A stretch of DNA of 64,000 nucleotides from Paulinella micropora. Its lineage: Eukaryota; Cercozoa; Imbricatea; Euglyphida; Paulinellidae. Positions 1 through 10,900 of the stretch are shown here, piece by piece (position 1 is the first letter of the stretch; every line of letters starts with the position of its first letter). The stretch spans positions 104,501 through 168,500 of the forward strand of contig WBZZ01002600.1 of the NCBI GenBank assembly GCA_019918135.1, in the 5' to 3' direction. Below the pieces are notes generated by a model that was not told where the DNA came from, did not search any database, and saw only the letters and a program-made list of their open reading frames with translations. The translations under genes and the position numbers were made by a program.

Positions 1-1350
1 TGTCGTCGCTGCTCAAGTCGTCTTTGCTGAGGCCCAGACTGCTAGCAAAGCTTGCTAGAAGATTCTTGAATTTGATTACAAACTTGCCCTTGTTTGCTTT
101 TCGCGAGATATAAAAGACGTGTGGCTCTTGGTCAGCTGCGGGCTTAAGTAAACCGGGCAGTTTTCTTTGTGTTGCCACTTGGAACATGACCTCCAACAAC
201 CATCGGTAGATCTTTGCAATGATATCGGGCATCAGGCGTTGTTTTTTGTTTACGGATGGAACGTGATGGGGTCGACACGCTTCTTCTTTCTCGGCAGCAT
301 CACCCGCTTGCGCGACAAGGTGCAGATGTCTAGCAGGCACACCTTCCTGTTGCAACTCTTTGGCGGTCCAGAGCGGATTTCCGTTTTCGTCGGGCAGGAC
401 CAGAACCTGTTTCCGGCTTGATAAGATGATGGGCACCGAGTGGCCAGCTCGCCTGCCATTTATCTCCAAGTCTGTACGGAGTGTCCGGAGAAGCTGCCGG
501 AGCTCCGGCCACTGCAAAGGCATCCGCGTTAACCCGTCAACAACAACTAGTAGTCCTTGTTGCATTTCTGTTCTTTTTTCCTGCAGCCTGTGCGCTTTTA
601 CGTTCCGCAGGACAACCACATGCTCGTCGCCTACAAGCCGACAGAAGGACCGCAGCAGCTGCCTCAGCTGCAATGAGACCAAGCCATCCAGGCAAACCCA
701 TGGCTGTGGAAAAGAAGGGCTGGCCTGCGGCCCCTGCAACTGTCGCGAGAGCCAGGCTAGCAAGAAATCTCCGTCGGCTGGCTGGAAGCAGTCACGAATC
801 ACCGCGTCCCAGCCGGCCGGCCAGCTCCCCGTGACCCCAAGACCGCAGGCTGCCGCTTTGGAAAAAGGAAACACTCTAGTGTAGCCGCGTCGACCGGCCT
901 GGCACATTTGCTTTCCCACAGCTTGAAGATATTCGGGTCTTGTTTGTACATCAAGGCCCAAGCGTTTGGGACTAAGCTGTGCTGCTTGTACCTCTGGCGC
1001 ATATCTTGCAGCTTAACTAGTTGGGTACACTGAACCTGCTCACTCATGTTTCCTAGGACTTCGCGCAGGGTAGAACTCCGTATTGCGACGTGAGCAGAGC
1101 CCAGTGCCAGCCACCAGTGCGCCAGCAAGTAGCTCAAACCCCGCCAAAATTGGACAGTTGGTTCCACGCCGGGGCGGAAAATCTGTCGGAAATCTTCGAT
1201 GCAATCCTCTGGGCGGAGTAGCGGTTCCTGTCGTATTCGCAAAGCAAGTTGTTTCATGCCAACAATGTGCTGTGAAGCACAAAATCCCAGTTTTTCTTTT
1301 TGGCCTTGGCAGCCGTCGTCTCCTCCTTTTGGCGGGCGTCGGTCCTCCAT
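1..1350 (-). CDS. Hypothetical protein, runs off the left edge
   Basis: Minus-strand coding region that begins at the ATG at 1350 and stays coding-like to the window edge, so the C-terminus is missing. It looks broken about once, so the intact product is not certain. The later part has an ATPase-like layout: a hydrophobic strand ending in Asp (LLVVVDGL), then a second strand VPIILSSR, resembling Walker B and motif C of SF3 helicases. I cannot see a convincing P-loop. The first part (EDCIEDFRQIF, VQFWRGLSYLLAHWW) is not recognised. Its neighbour on the same strand is a coiled-coil gene. A degenerate replication ATPase is the best guess, held weakly; it could equally be an unrelated helical protein. 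Confidence 0.4.
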
Positions 1351-1429
1351 CTTTCGGCGCCAAAAATACCTATGATTATCTAGACGCTCTTATCCTCTCT
1401 CTCTCCCCCCTTTCTGCCCTTTGCTCGCT

Positions 1430-1500
1430 AGGGGGGGGGGGCGGCGGGGGGGGGGGGGGGGGAGATTGTGTGTAAGGGGGGGGGGGCGCGCCCCTTCCCT
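1430..1500. repeat. Long homopurine (poly-G) tracts
   Basis: Several G runs of 8 or more lie within about 70 bases, followed by a C/T-rich stretch to about 1550. Similar G or C runs recur throughout the non-coding parts of the window, usually close to gene ends. They create long spurious Gly- or Pro-rich reading frames that should not be taken as genes. Confidence 0.8.
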
Positions 1501-1585
1501 TTTTCTTCCCCCTTCCCTCTCCTTCCCGCCTCCCCTCTCCCCGCTGCTCGTTCTTCTCAGACGGGCGCACAAGGGAAAGGGCGCA

Positions 1586-1630
1586 GAAGCTAGAAAAAAA
1601 AAATAAATACATGAAACGCCTCCACTAAGC
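1586..1630 (+). repeat. Dispersed repeat R3 (GCAGAAGCT...CGCCTCCACTAA)
   Basis: One copy of a ~45-bp family that begins GCGCAGAAGCT, contains an AAATAAATACATG stretch and ends ACGCCTCCACTAA. Other copies: about 15502-15545 and 15928-15971 (both inverted), 16345-16388 and 21688-21735. The AAATAAATA core could be a polyadenylation-like or TATA-like signal, but no gene is consistently next to it. Confidence 0.7.
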
Positions 1631-1942
1631 ACCCCCCCCCTCTACACGCCACATGTTGGCAGAGTTTTGGCTAGCCTTTTCCCTCGAGCTGGGGCAGGGC
1701 TGCAATTGCACGGGCTGTGTCAATGTCTTGATGGGGATGGTCTGGAATGCTGCGTATACTTTGCCAGTACCTAACTCTTGCACGGACGCACAGGAATCCG
1801 TAGTGGTGACAAGGATGCGAATGTCCGCTGCTCCCCTCGCCAAGTGACTCTCCCTCGCTAACCCTCCCCTCCACAACAGCTGCGCAGCCCGCGGACTCTC
1901 CTGCCGAGCGGCAAGCGTCGTCGTCTGCCAGGCAGTCTGCAT
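1625..1942 (-). CDS. Possible small hypothetical protein (105 aa)
   Basis: Open frame from the ATG at 1942. It has a mildly protein-like stretch (ADIRILVTTTDSCASV, KVYAAFQTIPIKTL) between Arg/Ser-rich ends. No motif is recognised and there is no supporting neighbour. It ends next to the R3 repeat. It may be chance in GC-rich DNA. Confidence 0.25.
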   Translation of the reverse strand: MQTAWQTTTLAARQESPRAAQLLWRGGLARESHLARGAADIRILVTTTDSCASVQELGTGKVYAAFQTIPIKTLTQPVQLQPCPSSREKASQNSANMWRVEGGGA

Positions 1943-2039
1943 GGCCTGGCAGGGGGGGCGTGATGCCCCTGGCACTGGTAGTAGTAGTAAACGTTGTTGT
2001 AGGGCTTTTCTCTTTTTAATAAAAAGAAAACCGGTTTAG

Positions 2040-2327
2040 CTGGCTAGCTCCTGCCGGGCAAATATGAAAAGTAGAAAGAGAATTTTTTTTCTCTTTTTTT
2101 TTCGCGTAAAATTTGTTGCCAAATGTGCGTGTGTGCGTATTTCCCGGGGAAAAGGAAGGGTGCGTCAGAATTGTGCTCCACCCATCAAAAAGTTTGTTGG
2201 CACCCCCCCTCTCCGCAAAGTGCTATCCGGGGACCTGCAAGCGGCGAGGGGCTCTGCTAATACAAATCTTCAGCACGGGCCTGCCCCCCCCGCCACTAAG
2301 CAAAGAAAAAGCAGGAGGGATTGTTTA
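2040..2327. repeat. Non-coding spacer with repeat R6
   Basis: AT-rich spacer. It carries a copy of the R6 family, AAATTTGTTGCCAAAT followed by GTGTGTGCG and TTTCCCGGGGAA at about 2108-2150. Related copies: about 4207, 6074, 19940, 21038, 24951, 26495 and 27579. No gene is seen here. Confidence 0.55.
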
Positions 2328-3672
2328 TTAGTCCTGTGGTACAAAAGGGTCCGTTTGCCACCCCCCTAAAGGGCCCTGCCATTCGGGCCTGCGAGTTCCT
2401 TGGGGGGTGTAATATTTCAAGAAACCGCGTCTATAGTTTTCGACCATGAGCTCTTGTTCGTGTGAGGGAATGCTCGGATTTGGCGGCGTTGGCTCGGGCA
2501 CGACTTGGTTGAGAAAGTCGAGGGCGCTTCTAAAATCTACGACGCTTTCGTAGACTCGGCGTCCTTTGCTGTCGACAACTCCAAAGTACCTGTCGTGAGC
2601 TAGCCCGCGCACGCGCAGAGTAAAATAAACAATCTGGCGTCGTCCCCAATGCACAAGCCGACAAAAGTCGGGGCCCCGGTTGCTGTCGCTGCTGATGCTG
2701 CCGCTTCCGCCGCTGCTGGCGGCTGCGTCGGTGCCTTGGCTAGCGCTCGGCAGCGCGCAGAGACTGAGCCTGCCTGTGAGGGCTTGCAGGTCTGAGTTGG
2801 CCTGTTTGAGTCGCTCAATCTCTAGTCGCAGAGCCGCCAGCTCCGGCCTCCCGTCTTCGCGTTGGGACTCAACCTCACGCACCCGCTTTTCCAGCTGCTC
2901 GCACTTGCTCCGCCACTCCTCGCACTTGTTCTCGGTCTGCTCGCCCGCCTGCTGGCAGGCCTGCAGCCGGCGCTGCGCCGCTAGCGCGGCCTGCTTCAGT
3001 TCATGCTCTGCGTCGACCTTGCCCCGAGCTAGCTGCGCCGCTTCTTCGCGCAGTTTTGCCACGCTGGCTTGCAGCTGCGCGAGCTCTTGCTGCCAACGCA
3101 GCTCCTGCCCTACAAACCTAAGATTAGAGTCTACCTCCTGCTGCAATCGCAAGCGCAGCGCTTCGTTTTTTTTGGCGCAGCTCGGAGTTCGAGGCGAAGC
3201 TTTCTTGTAAGCGTACGTTTTCCGCCACCAGGACCTCGTTCCGCTGCTGTAGCCCCTGCGCCGCCGCCGAGCAGTCCGACAGTTCCCGTGCAAGTTCCTC
3301 GAGCTTGGCCTCCAGGGCGGATTTGGCAACGGACAGCGCCTCCCTGTCTGCGTTCTGTTGAGTTAGGTGCTGAACTTTCTGAGCTAGTCGCAAATTGGCT
3401 GCCAGCAGCTCTGCCCGCCTTGTCCTGAGCGCTGCGTTTTCCTGACGCAGAGCCTCGCATGCCCGCTGGCTCGAGAGCCGCTCCTGCTCCAACCTTTCGC
3501 GACCCAAGTCTTGGCTACAGAGCGCCACTTTTCTGAGGAGCTCAGTGCTGGCAGTCAGGTTCTGATGCACGAACGAGTTGGCCAGCTGCAAGTCAGCCAC
3601 GGGCGAGGCATGGCCTGCCTCACGGCGCAGCCGCCGCTGCTGCTGCTGCTGCTTCTGCTCTTTTGGCATCAT
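2328..3672 (-). CDS. Coiled-coil protein with a C-terminal globular domain
   Basis: Starts at MMPKEQKQQQQQ (ATG 3672; 3669 also possible). After a Gln/Arg-rich head come roughly 250 residues of heptad-like Leu/Glu/Arg/Gln sequence (LRKVALCSQDLGRERLEQER, LRQENAALRTRRAELLAANL), a long dimerising coiled coil. A Ser/Gly linker (SSGGSGSISSDS) leads to a globular C-terminus (FCRLVHWGRRQIVYFTLRV, HDRYFGVVDSKGRRVYESV). The region looks broken about once. The C-terminal domain is not recognised. A structural or scaffold role is inferred from the coiled coil only. It lies downstream of the hydrolase gene on the same strand. Confidence 0.6.
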
Positions 3673-3745
3673 TACTCTTTTACCTTGCCCAACAAAACAC
3701 AAAAAAACCTGTCACAAAGGAGGATGAGGGGCGCGCCAAGAAAGT

Positions 3746-3784
3746 GTAAGACCGTCGAGCTTAATAAAATCTCGACGGTCTTAC
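3746..3784. repeat. Perfect hairpin form of repeat R1
   Basis: Arms GTAAGACCGTCGAG (3746-3759) and CTCGACGGTCTTAC (3771-3784) are exact reverse complements around the 11-base loop CTTAATAAAAT, which contains AATAAA. Elsewhere R1 copies keep only one arm. It lies between two minus-strand genes, so a 3'-end processing or termination role for the hydrolase transcript is possible. Confidence 0.8.
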
Positions 3785-4498
3785 ATTTGGCACTGAGAAC
3801 TAAGAGAGGGAGAGGGGCGCTCCCCTCCCCCTGCCTTGACGAAATTTGTCGCCAAATAATCCTAGCAAGGATCGTGCCCTTGACTCTATCCCCCTGTCCT
3901 TTGAGCCCCCCGGGCTCAGGAGGCTCATGGGCAAAAGAAGGAAGGCGAGGGGCAGGTTGTGTGTGTGGGGGGGGGGAGTGCCCCCCCCACCCCCCTCTTT
4001 TTTCTTTTTTCTTACTTGAGCCCCCTGAGCCCAGGGGGCTCAAAAAACAGGGAACGGGAAGAGAAAGGGGAAGGAGGAGAGAAACGGGAGGGAGAAGATA
4101 AGGGGGGGGGGCATCTCTCATCCACCCCCCCCCCCCTTCCCTGCGCCTTTCTCACGGCGGCGCCTTGGCGAACATTCTGTTTTTTCTCTTTCCTGTTTCT
4201 AGAATAGAAATTTGTCGCCAAATTCCGAGTGTGCGTGTTTCCCCGGAAAAAGCTCTGCGCTGCCTTTTGCTTGTGAGGTGGGCCAGCTTTGTCTAGTCTA
4301 AGACTTTGTCGAGATTTAATTAAGCGTATTTCGCATATTCTTTGGCGCCCCCCCCCCTCTCCCCTCCCTGTTGTCAAACGTGGAAAGGCTAGGACTTCAC
4401 AAGGCATGCGTGCAAAGGCCAACAACAGAAATCAGAAAACAAGTTTTTTTAACAATAAAATTGTTGACAAGCTATTTTAACCGAGCTCTGTCTTGGTC
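3785..4498. repeat. Repeat-filled spacer (R1, R5, R6)
   Basis: No gene is seen. It holds a GC hairpin TTGAGCCCCCTGAGCCC paired with GGGGGCTCAA (4016-4043), a related half-hairpin at 3901-3929, R6 copies (AAATTTGTCGCCAAAT at 3839 and 4207) and an R1-like copy near 4300-4345. Long C/T and G/A tracts separate them. Confidence 0.65.
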
Positions 4499-5848
4499 TT
4501 AGCTCGTGCATGCGGGCTGGCTAAGCTCTTGGGAGAGACCGCAGGCTCGAACCATCGATTCGTACATAGCAAGAATTAGAGACTCCGAAGTAGTAAGCGA
4601 CAGAGTCGTAAAATATTGTGTGCTGTCTAAATGATGTTGCAGATCAACACCCTTGTTAGCGATCGAATCGCCACCGGCAGAGGTTGGCGCGCGGGCGAGG
4701 CTGCTGGCTAGGGCCAAGGCTGTGCCAAACTGGGCCGGCTTCTCGCATTGGGGCGAATGTCCGCTTTGTTCCACAATGACGCACGGCACCGCGCTGCTCG
4801 ACAGAGAGGAGAACTTCTCGCCCTGTTGGCAGGGCATGATAGGGTCGTGCTCTCCATAGATTAGCGCCATAGGCACAGATGCTCTTAAGAGCTTTGGAAG
4901 AGAGGGCGAAGTCCAGCGGGCGTGTCCTTCCCACCAGCTCACGACTATGTTGCTGGCGACAAAAGAGTCGCCCACTGCGCACGGGCGGCCCAAAACTTCG
5001 AGCCAGTAATACGCATTTGCAGAGTAGCGTAAATGATCAAACCAAGTGTGGCAGAAAAAGCCTTGCAGCTTCCAGGAATGCAAAAAACGTAGTAGTCGGT
5101 GCAGGGGGCTCAGCTTGAAAAAAATGGCCCAGTACGTTCCGTACCTGCCCAGCAAGGGAAAGAGCCCCGCAGGCGCTGCCAGAATGACGCTGGCAACTCG
5201 GTGGCTTGCCCGCACAGCCAGCCTCGCCACCACGTGGCCTCCAAACGAATGTCCCAAGACGTCTGGTCTCTCAAGATCAGTTTGCACGATATACGACTCG
5301 ACGATCTCCGCCAGCAAGTCGGTGGCATTATCTCCCTCGGCGTGTAGTAGGCAAGCGGGCGTGGGCAGTCGTCCGAACCCCGGCAAATTGAGCAAATGGA
5401 CTTCTTCGTATGACTCGAGCAGAAAACGCAGCGTGCCCAGATAAAACAAGGCGCCACTCGAGACTCCGTGCACAACCACCAGTTTCCTGCCAAGGGGAGA
5501 GGGCATGCTTCCCGGGGAGCCGGCACGGCGCGCTTTTAAAGAATGCAAGCTAACTGCAAGGCGCTTGGCCAGCAGCGGAAGCTCTGTAATGCTTCTTGTG
5601 ATAGCAACATCCTGGTCCAGGCTCTGAAACTCGCGCAATATCTCTGACTCCGCCTCGTCCACACTGCTGGCGCGCCTAGGAAAGGGGAGGGATGCAGAAG
5701 ACTTGCCCCCCTGGCTCTGCGCACATCGAAGACGCCAAACAAAAAGAGCGCTTGTCGCGATCGTGAATAACAAAAAAATGACTGAGGACACAAGTCCGGA
5801 CAGAAAAAGCACAATGTAAAACCGGGCACAGGCCAGAGCTGAGCGCAT
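4499..5848 (-). CDS. Membrane-anchored alpha/beta hydrolase
   Basis: 449 residues from ATG 5848; upstream the frame lacks another ATG. An N-terminal membrane segment (FYIVLFLSGLVSSVIFLLF) and a second hydrophobic run anchor it. The alpha/beta-hydrolase core follows: oxyanion loop VVHGVSSG (about residue 125), nucleophile elbow GHSFGGH (Ser about 201), acid YGEHDPIM and histidine SGHSPQCEKP. The whole triad is present and correctly ordered, with a cap region between the elbow and the acid. The layout resembles ABHD4/5-type lipid hydrolases or acyltransferases, but the substrate cannot be read. A (TA)n run lies about 60 bp upstream and may be the promoter. The gene looks whole. Confidence 0.85.
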   Translation of the reverse strand: MRSALACARFYIVLFLSGLVSSVIFLLFTIATSALFVWRLRCAQSQGGKSSASLPFPRRASSVDEAESEILREFQSLDQDVAITRSITELPLLAKRLAVSLHSLKARRAGSPGSMPSPLGRKLVVVHGVSSGALFYLGTLRFLLESYEEVHLLNLPGFGRLPTPACLLHAEGDNATDLLAEIVESYIVQTDLERPDVLGHSFGGHVVARLAVRASHRVASVILAAPAGLFPLLGRYGTYWAIFFKLSPLHRLLRFLHSWKLQGFFCHTWFDHLRYSANAYYWLEVLGRPCAVGDSFVASNIVVSWWEGHARWTSPSLPKLLRASVPMALIYGEHDPIMPCQQGEKFSSLSSSAVPCVIVEQSGHSPQCEKPAQFGTALALASSLARAPTSAGGDSIANKGVDLQHHLDSTQYFTTLSLTTSESLILAMYESMVRACGLSQELSQPACTS

Positions 5849-5906
5849 GAATACAATCTCTCTATTACCAAACAAGTGCCAAGATTAAAACTTTGTCAGG
5901 AATTTA

Positions 5907-5930
5907 TATATATATATATATATATATATT
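5907..5930. promoter_or_regulatory. (TA)n run upstream of the hydrolase
   Basis: A TATATA dinucleotide run followed by spacer, about 60-80 bp before the hydrolase ATG on the minus strand. It can serve as a TATA box and is also a microsatellite. No operator-like repeat is seen beside it. Confidence 0.45.
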
Positions 5931-5984
5931 GGATATTATTAGCGCGCCCCTGTCCTCCCCCGTTCCTCTCCCTTACCTAGTTCT

Positions 5985-6130
5985 CAGTACCAAGTGTAAG
6001 ACTTTATCGAACTTTAATTTAAAAAAATTACATATTCTTGGCGCCGCCTCCCCCTCCTTTTCTCATTCCCTCGACAGAATTTGTAGTCAAATTGTCTGTG
6101 TGTGCGTTTTCCCGGGAAGCATTGCTACTC
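5985..6130. repeat. R1 and R6 repeat copies
   Basis: An R1 copy (AAGTGTAAGACTTTATCGA, ending TTCTTGGCGCCGCC) at about 5992-6047. An R6-type copy (AATTTGTAGTCAAATTG, then TTTTCCCGGGAA) follows at about 6074-6115. The order R1 then R6 is the same as in the large block at 19.5-27.7 kb. Confidence 0.6.
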
Positions 6131-6456
6131 TGCGCCTGCGACTTGACAACAAGCAACAAAGCTTTCCTTTTTTATTAAATTGTTTCAAGAAAAAACAAAA
6201 GAAGTTGTCTCTAGTCACATCCGGACGAGCCAAACAGTGGCTTCTTAACGTCCCCACCAGCCCGCTAGCGCGGGCAGGATGGGGGGGGGGCCGCGCGTGC
6301 GAAAAACAGAAAAGGTCGGTAGCTGGGGGGGGGGGGTGCCGGGGCACGCGGAGGACGAGTCTGGATTGAGTGATGTTTTGAGCCCCCCCAAAAAAAGAAA
6401 AAAGGCTTTGGGGTACTTGGGGCGCGAACCAGTCGTTGCCTGTTTTGTGCGGGGGA

Positions 6457-6786
6457 ATGGTAGACAACGCGTGCGGCGCTCGCCACGCAGCCACAGTGGA
6501 GTGCGGCACTCGCCACGCTCACGTGTGGATCAACGTGGCCGACAGAAAAGTCAAGCGAGCGTCGCTCCTGCTGCTCAGGACCGTGGGGACCATCGACTGC
6601 GACCCGCACTGTGACTCATTCAATGAGCACCACGCTAAGCTGATGTCCAGGTCGTGCTTTGCCTTTGTTTCTGTAGTGCTTGTTATTCAAATTTTGTTTA
6701 TTTCCCGTTGCTTCCCTCTTCCCGTTTCTCCCCTCCCTGAATCCCTAACCGAATTCTGCAAGCAAGAGAGACGGCGGCCTGTCTAG
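6457..6786 (+). CDS. Small hypothetical protein with C-terminal membrane segment
   Basis: 109 residues from the ATG at 6457 (MVDNACGARHAATVECG). The N-terminal 65 residues are Cys/His-rich (CGARHAATVECGTRHAH, DCDPHCDSFNEHH), suggesting metal binding or disulphides. A hydrophobic segment (FAFVSVVLVIQILFI) follows, then a short Pro/Arg tail. This fits a tail-anchored membrane protein. No family is recognised. It sits alone between repeat tracts, so it may be a young gene or chance. Confidence 0.4.
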   Translation: MVDNACGARHAATVECGTRHAHVWINVADRKVKRASLLLLRTVGTIDCDPHCDSFNEHHAKLMSRSCFAFVSVVLVIQILFISRCFPLPVSPLPESLTEFCKQERRRPV

Positions 6787-6887
6787 CAGCGACGCTGACA
6801 GCGATGATGGGGTTTCGCGCCCTGGCAGAGAGGCGCGAAACTGTGCTTGTAACCTGCAACTTAATGGTAGAAACTGCCACTCGTCTG

Positions 6888-7632
6888 AAAATTAGCGCCT
6901 ACGGTTTCCTTTCCGGGAAAACTAAGACGCACTGCCTTTTTAGACCATATCACGCGCCCTACCCCCCGGGCAGCATTATTTGGCGCTAAATGAACCGCCT
7001 GTTTCGGAGGCTAGCAGAGAAACCGGACGTTTTCCCGCAGAGAGAAACGGTACGTCTTTTTTTTTTACTTGCACGAAATGTTTTCGGCCCTCTTGCCTCC
7101 CCCTCCCCCCTTCCCTGACGGTGGGGGAGTGACAGAGCGGGGCGACGCAAGTGAGAGGGGCGACGAAGGTGAGAGGGAGGGGGAGGACGTCTTCCACACG
7201 GCGGCGTTTGGGCATCTGTGTGGGATTTTTTTTTGCGCAAGTGGAACTTGGCGCCAAATTAGTGCCTACGGTTGTTTTTCCGGGAAGACTAAGACGCACT
7301 GCCTTTCTTGACCGTATCACGCGCCCTACCCCCCGGGCAGCATTATTTGGTGCTAAATGAACCGGCTGTTTCGGAGGCTAGCAGAGAAACCGGACGTTTT
7401 CCCGCAGAGAGAAACGGTATGTCTTTTTTTTTACTTGCACGAAATGTTTTCGGCCCCTCTTGCCTCCCCCTTCTCCCCTTCCCTGACGGTGGGGGAGTGA
7501 CAGAGCGGGGCGACGCAAGTGAGAGGGGCGACAAAAGTGAGAGGGAGGGGGAGGAAGTCTTCCACACGGCGGCCCAGCCGAGCGTCTGTGTGGGATTTTT
7601 TTTTGCGCAAGTAGATTTTGGCGCCAATTTAT
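6888..7632. repeat. Tandem duplication of a ~370-bp unit
   Basis: Two direct copies (about 6888-7259 and 7260-7632). Each starts near GCCTACGGTT, runs through CCGGGAA, ACGCACTGCC, CGCGCCCTACCCCCCGGG and TTTGGYGCTAAATGAACC, then a purine-rich tract, and ends TTGCGCAAGTRGA with a TTGGCGCCAA palindrome. They are closely similar. Part of the same unit occurs inverted at about 16815-16985. Neither copy holds a convincing gene. Confidence 0.8.
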
Positions 7633-7944
7633 CTAGTGTGAAACGTATCCTTTATTATTTTCAACTGGGCTAATCTGGCAGAAATATATTTGTTTTTTGT
7701 GGACATTCGGGGTCTAGCACTGTGAGAACCGCGTGTAGTTGCGTTGTGTAGCGTTATATTTCATGTACATGTGCGTGGCCTTGCACAACATATAAAACAC
7801 ACGCCAAGCTACCGACAAATAGTGCCACTGTGTAGGCGGTGTGCTTGGTGCAGGCAGTACAAACAACGATATACCGCACGCCTCCGTCCGCAACATTGTT
7901 ATTTACTCGTACATCGCTGGCGAAGCTTGATTAATCTGAAGAAT
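7633..7944. other. Spacer without recognisable features
   Basis: AT-richer spacer between the tandem repeat and the end of the 1018-residue gene. I see no gene, hairpin or repeat copy in it. Confidence 0.5.
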
Positions 7945-10900
7945 TTATTTCCCTCTCGAGCCAGAGCCAGTCTGCTTGTAAGTAAAAACTATTTCTAGTA
8001 CTCGTTCATCCGCGGACGGGCCGGCGCCGGAGGTCGGGGCGAGAGGCTCGAGCGTCCTAGTAAAGTTTGCCGGCGCCGGTCTGACAAGGCAGGCTAAGTA
8101 ACATTGTAGCTGGTGTTCTTGCTTGACTAGGGACCAGATTTCACGCGGCCATGCCAGAGGTAGCGCGCCGCCGCCCCCCGGCGCTGCCGATTTGCTTTCA
8201 GTGACTCTGGTCTTGCAGGCTGCGCCAGCAAGCAAAACCACCTGGTAGGGGCTGGCCGCTTCCCCAGGCGTCGGGAATTCGCTGGAGTGCGGAGAGACCC
8301 GCGGGCCTAGTAAGGGCAGGTCCGTCAGGTGGGCCGTGTGCGGCTCCCACACGTGACCTAGCGCCGCGTAGCAAGCCAGTTTTCCCACCTTCCCCAGCAG
8401 CCCTGCCAAGCCAGGGGGGAGCTGTACGTCCTGGGGGTGGGCAACGCGGCCCTGGTTGTTCCACTCGAGTTGCAGTGACAGCGCCTTGCCCGGCAGGTGG
8501 CGGGGCGCAAGCTGCGCGCGGGCCGTCCGGGCTAAGCGCGCCAAGGTTTCTTGAACCCTGACCAGGCGGGCTTCCCGCACATCTTGCCAGGGCACCCACC
8601 CCGGGCCCGCCAGGCACGCCCTAGTGCAGCCGGGCGGAATCGCCGCTTGCACGTCCTTCCAACTGCTCATTGGAATCTTGGTCTTGTAGGCCTGGGGTGT
8701 AAGCCGACGGTAGACTCCTAGCCAAGAACAGGCCCCGGGACTGTAGCGCCCCTGGGAGGGGTTATCCAGCCTCACTGGGACCTCCGTGCGTTCGTACCAG
8801 ACCGCATCCCGCGGCGGGCCCGCGGCAAACCCCGCTTCGGAGTCCCAGTGTTCCGGCAAGCAAGTGCTCCGAACCTGTGGCACCCAGAACCTGTCTTGCT
8901 CTCGGTAGCTTCGACGTGCGTACACCATCACTTCCGGCCACCAGCTTAGCGTTATGAGCAGGCGGCAGCGCCGAGCCAGCCCCTCACCGCAGCCCGGACA
9001 GGCGTCCCTGTCGCGGGGGCCCGTACTTTTAGTGACCCTCTGACCCCCCAGCAGGGCCTGCCGCAGCTCCTCTAGAACTGTATAGCCCCCCCCCTGACGC
9101 ACCTCCTCCTCCTCCCCGGTGTTCTGGTTGCCCAGGGGCAAGTAGGGAGGCCACGGCGCGCAGCCACCCGCGGGGGCCGCGGACTTTGCGCAGCCCGCAC
9201 AGAAAAACCAGGGCCTAAACCACGCAAAGTTTCCCAGCAAGCTGGGTAGCTTTTCTTGACACTTGTGATTTAGCCTGACAAACTGTAATTTCTTGTGTGT
9301 GTCTTGGGTTTCGACATCCAGGTTGCGCACCGCTTTGTAGTTATTATGTTGCAGGTTATCGATTTCGCTCCAGTCCCTCTGCAGGTCGCAGAGGGGCTGA
9401 GGCTCGCTAATATACGGCAGCCCCAACAAGTAAAGGAAGAAGTGCCAGAAACGGCAATTGGGGCACGACGCCCTCCGCCCGCGCTCGTCTTCTCTCCGGG
9501 AGGTTTTGTAGTGGTTGAGGTAGGCTCGATAGCCACGGTAAACTAGCGAGTGGTTTGCCAGCAGGTGGGCTAGCAGGGAGTCCAAGTGCTTTCGGCTCTG
9601 AAAATCTATTTCCTGGATGTGTTCGTAGCGCTCCTCTATAAACTTCCGAGCTTGCTCCAACCAGCTGGCCCGCCCCTGCCCCTGACCCTGCCCCGCTCGC
9701 CCGGCGTCCTTATCCAGGGTCTTGCCTTTTGGCGTAGGCTGGATTAAGGGGAGGCTCCTACCCTCAACGTACCTTTGCACAAACAGCCCGACGGCCTTGG
9801 CCGCACGGCTTAGACGCGAGGATACCGCTAGGCCGGCCCCACCCCGACCTTCCGGCTTGGGTAGGACCTGGATCAGGAGACCTGATTTGCACAGCGAGGG
9901 CGCGTTATCTTCCCGCCCCGGGTCCCGGGCGGGCCAGAACAAAAAGTATTGCTTGCAAAGCGGGGCGCGGCGGAACAAGGGTGCATAATCTTCAAAATAC
10001 TCCGGCGCGCAAGGGTTTTCGCTGCCTTCAGAAACGCACCGCAACAACAGCCGGCAACTCGCCCCGCCGCCCAGCACTACATCACCGAGGGCCAGAGACC
10101 TGGGGCACGAACCCGGCTGCCTCAGTTCGGGGTTGTCAGACAAGACCCACCAGCGTGCTTCATCCCCTTGGGGAGGATAAGAGCTAAACGTACATTTGCG
10201 CGGCATCGCACTGCTAGCCCAGGGTGGCAGCCGTTGTATTGCCACCGGTTCGTATTGCAGTCCGTACAGCTCTAGCGTCTGGTCACAGTCTATGCGTATC
10301 TCGTCCTTGTTGTTAGACAACTCAAGCACCAGCCAGTTGGCGGGCCCGGGCGCCAGGGGGAGCTTGTGCTGGGCCTGTTTCAAGAGCTGCAGGAGTTTGA
10401 AGCCACTACTAGCCTGGGGGGCAGCCATCAGCTGAAAATCGACTTGTACAACCGCCAGCTCCCGCGAGGCGCAAGCCTCGCGGGCCTTGCAGTCCGCGGC
10501 CCAGGTTCGGTGAACGGCCTCAAAATCGGTCTTTACATGACAAGCTATCGCCGGCCGAGGGGCTAGTTTAAAATCTGTGTCGACAGCCGCCGGACCCGCT
10601 CCCGTTATACGACGGCACAGCTCGTGCAAAGAACAGCGAACGCAGAGCGTCTGGCAGGGATTGACATACCCATCGCTTGACTCGACTACGTACGGCGCCA
10701 GGAACTGCAGATCGCTGCCCCACGTCTCCTTCTCTAGTAAGTCTGGCTTGGACCGGGCTAGCGTTACCTTTTCGGCTCCGCCCTGAAGTTCAGACTGGGC
10801 TAGATGGTACGCCGGCAACTCGGTAGCTAGGAGGCCACACAGAGTTCCTTTTACATAAGGCCTCAAGAACCCGGGCCGGCGCAGAAGGCGCCGGCCCGGG

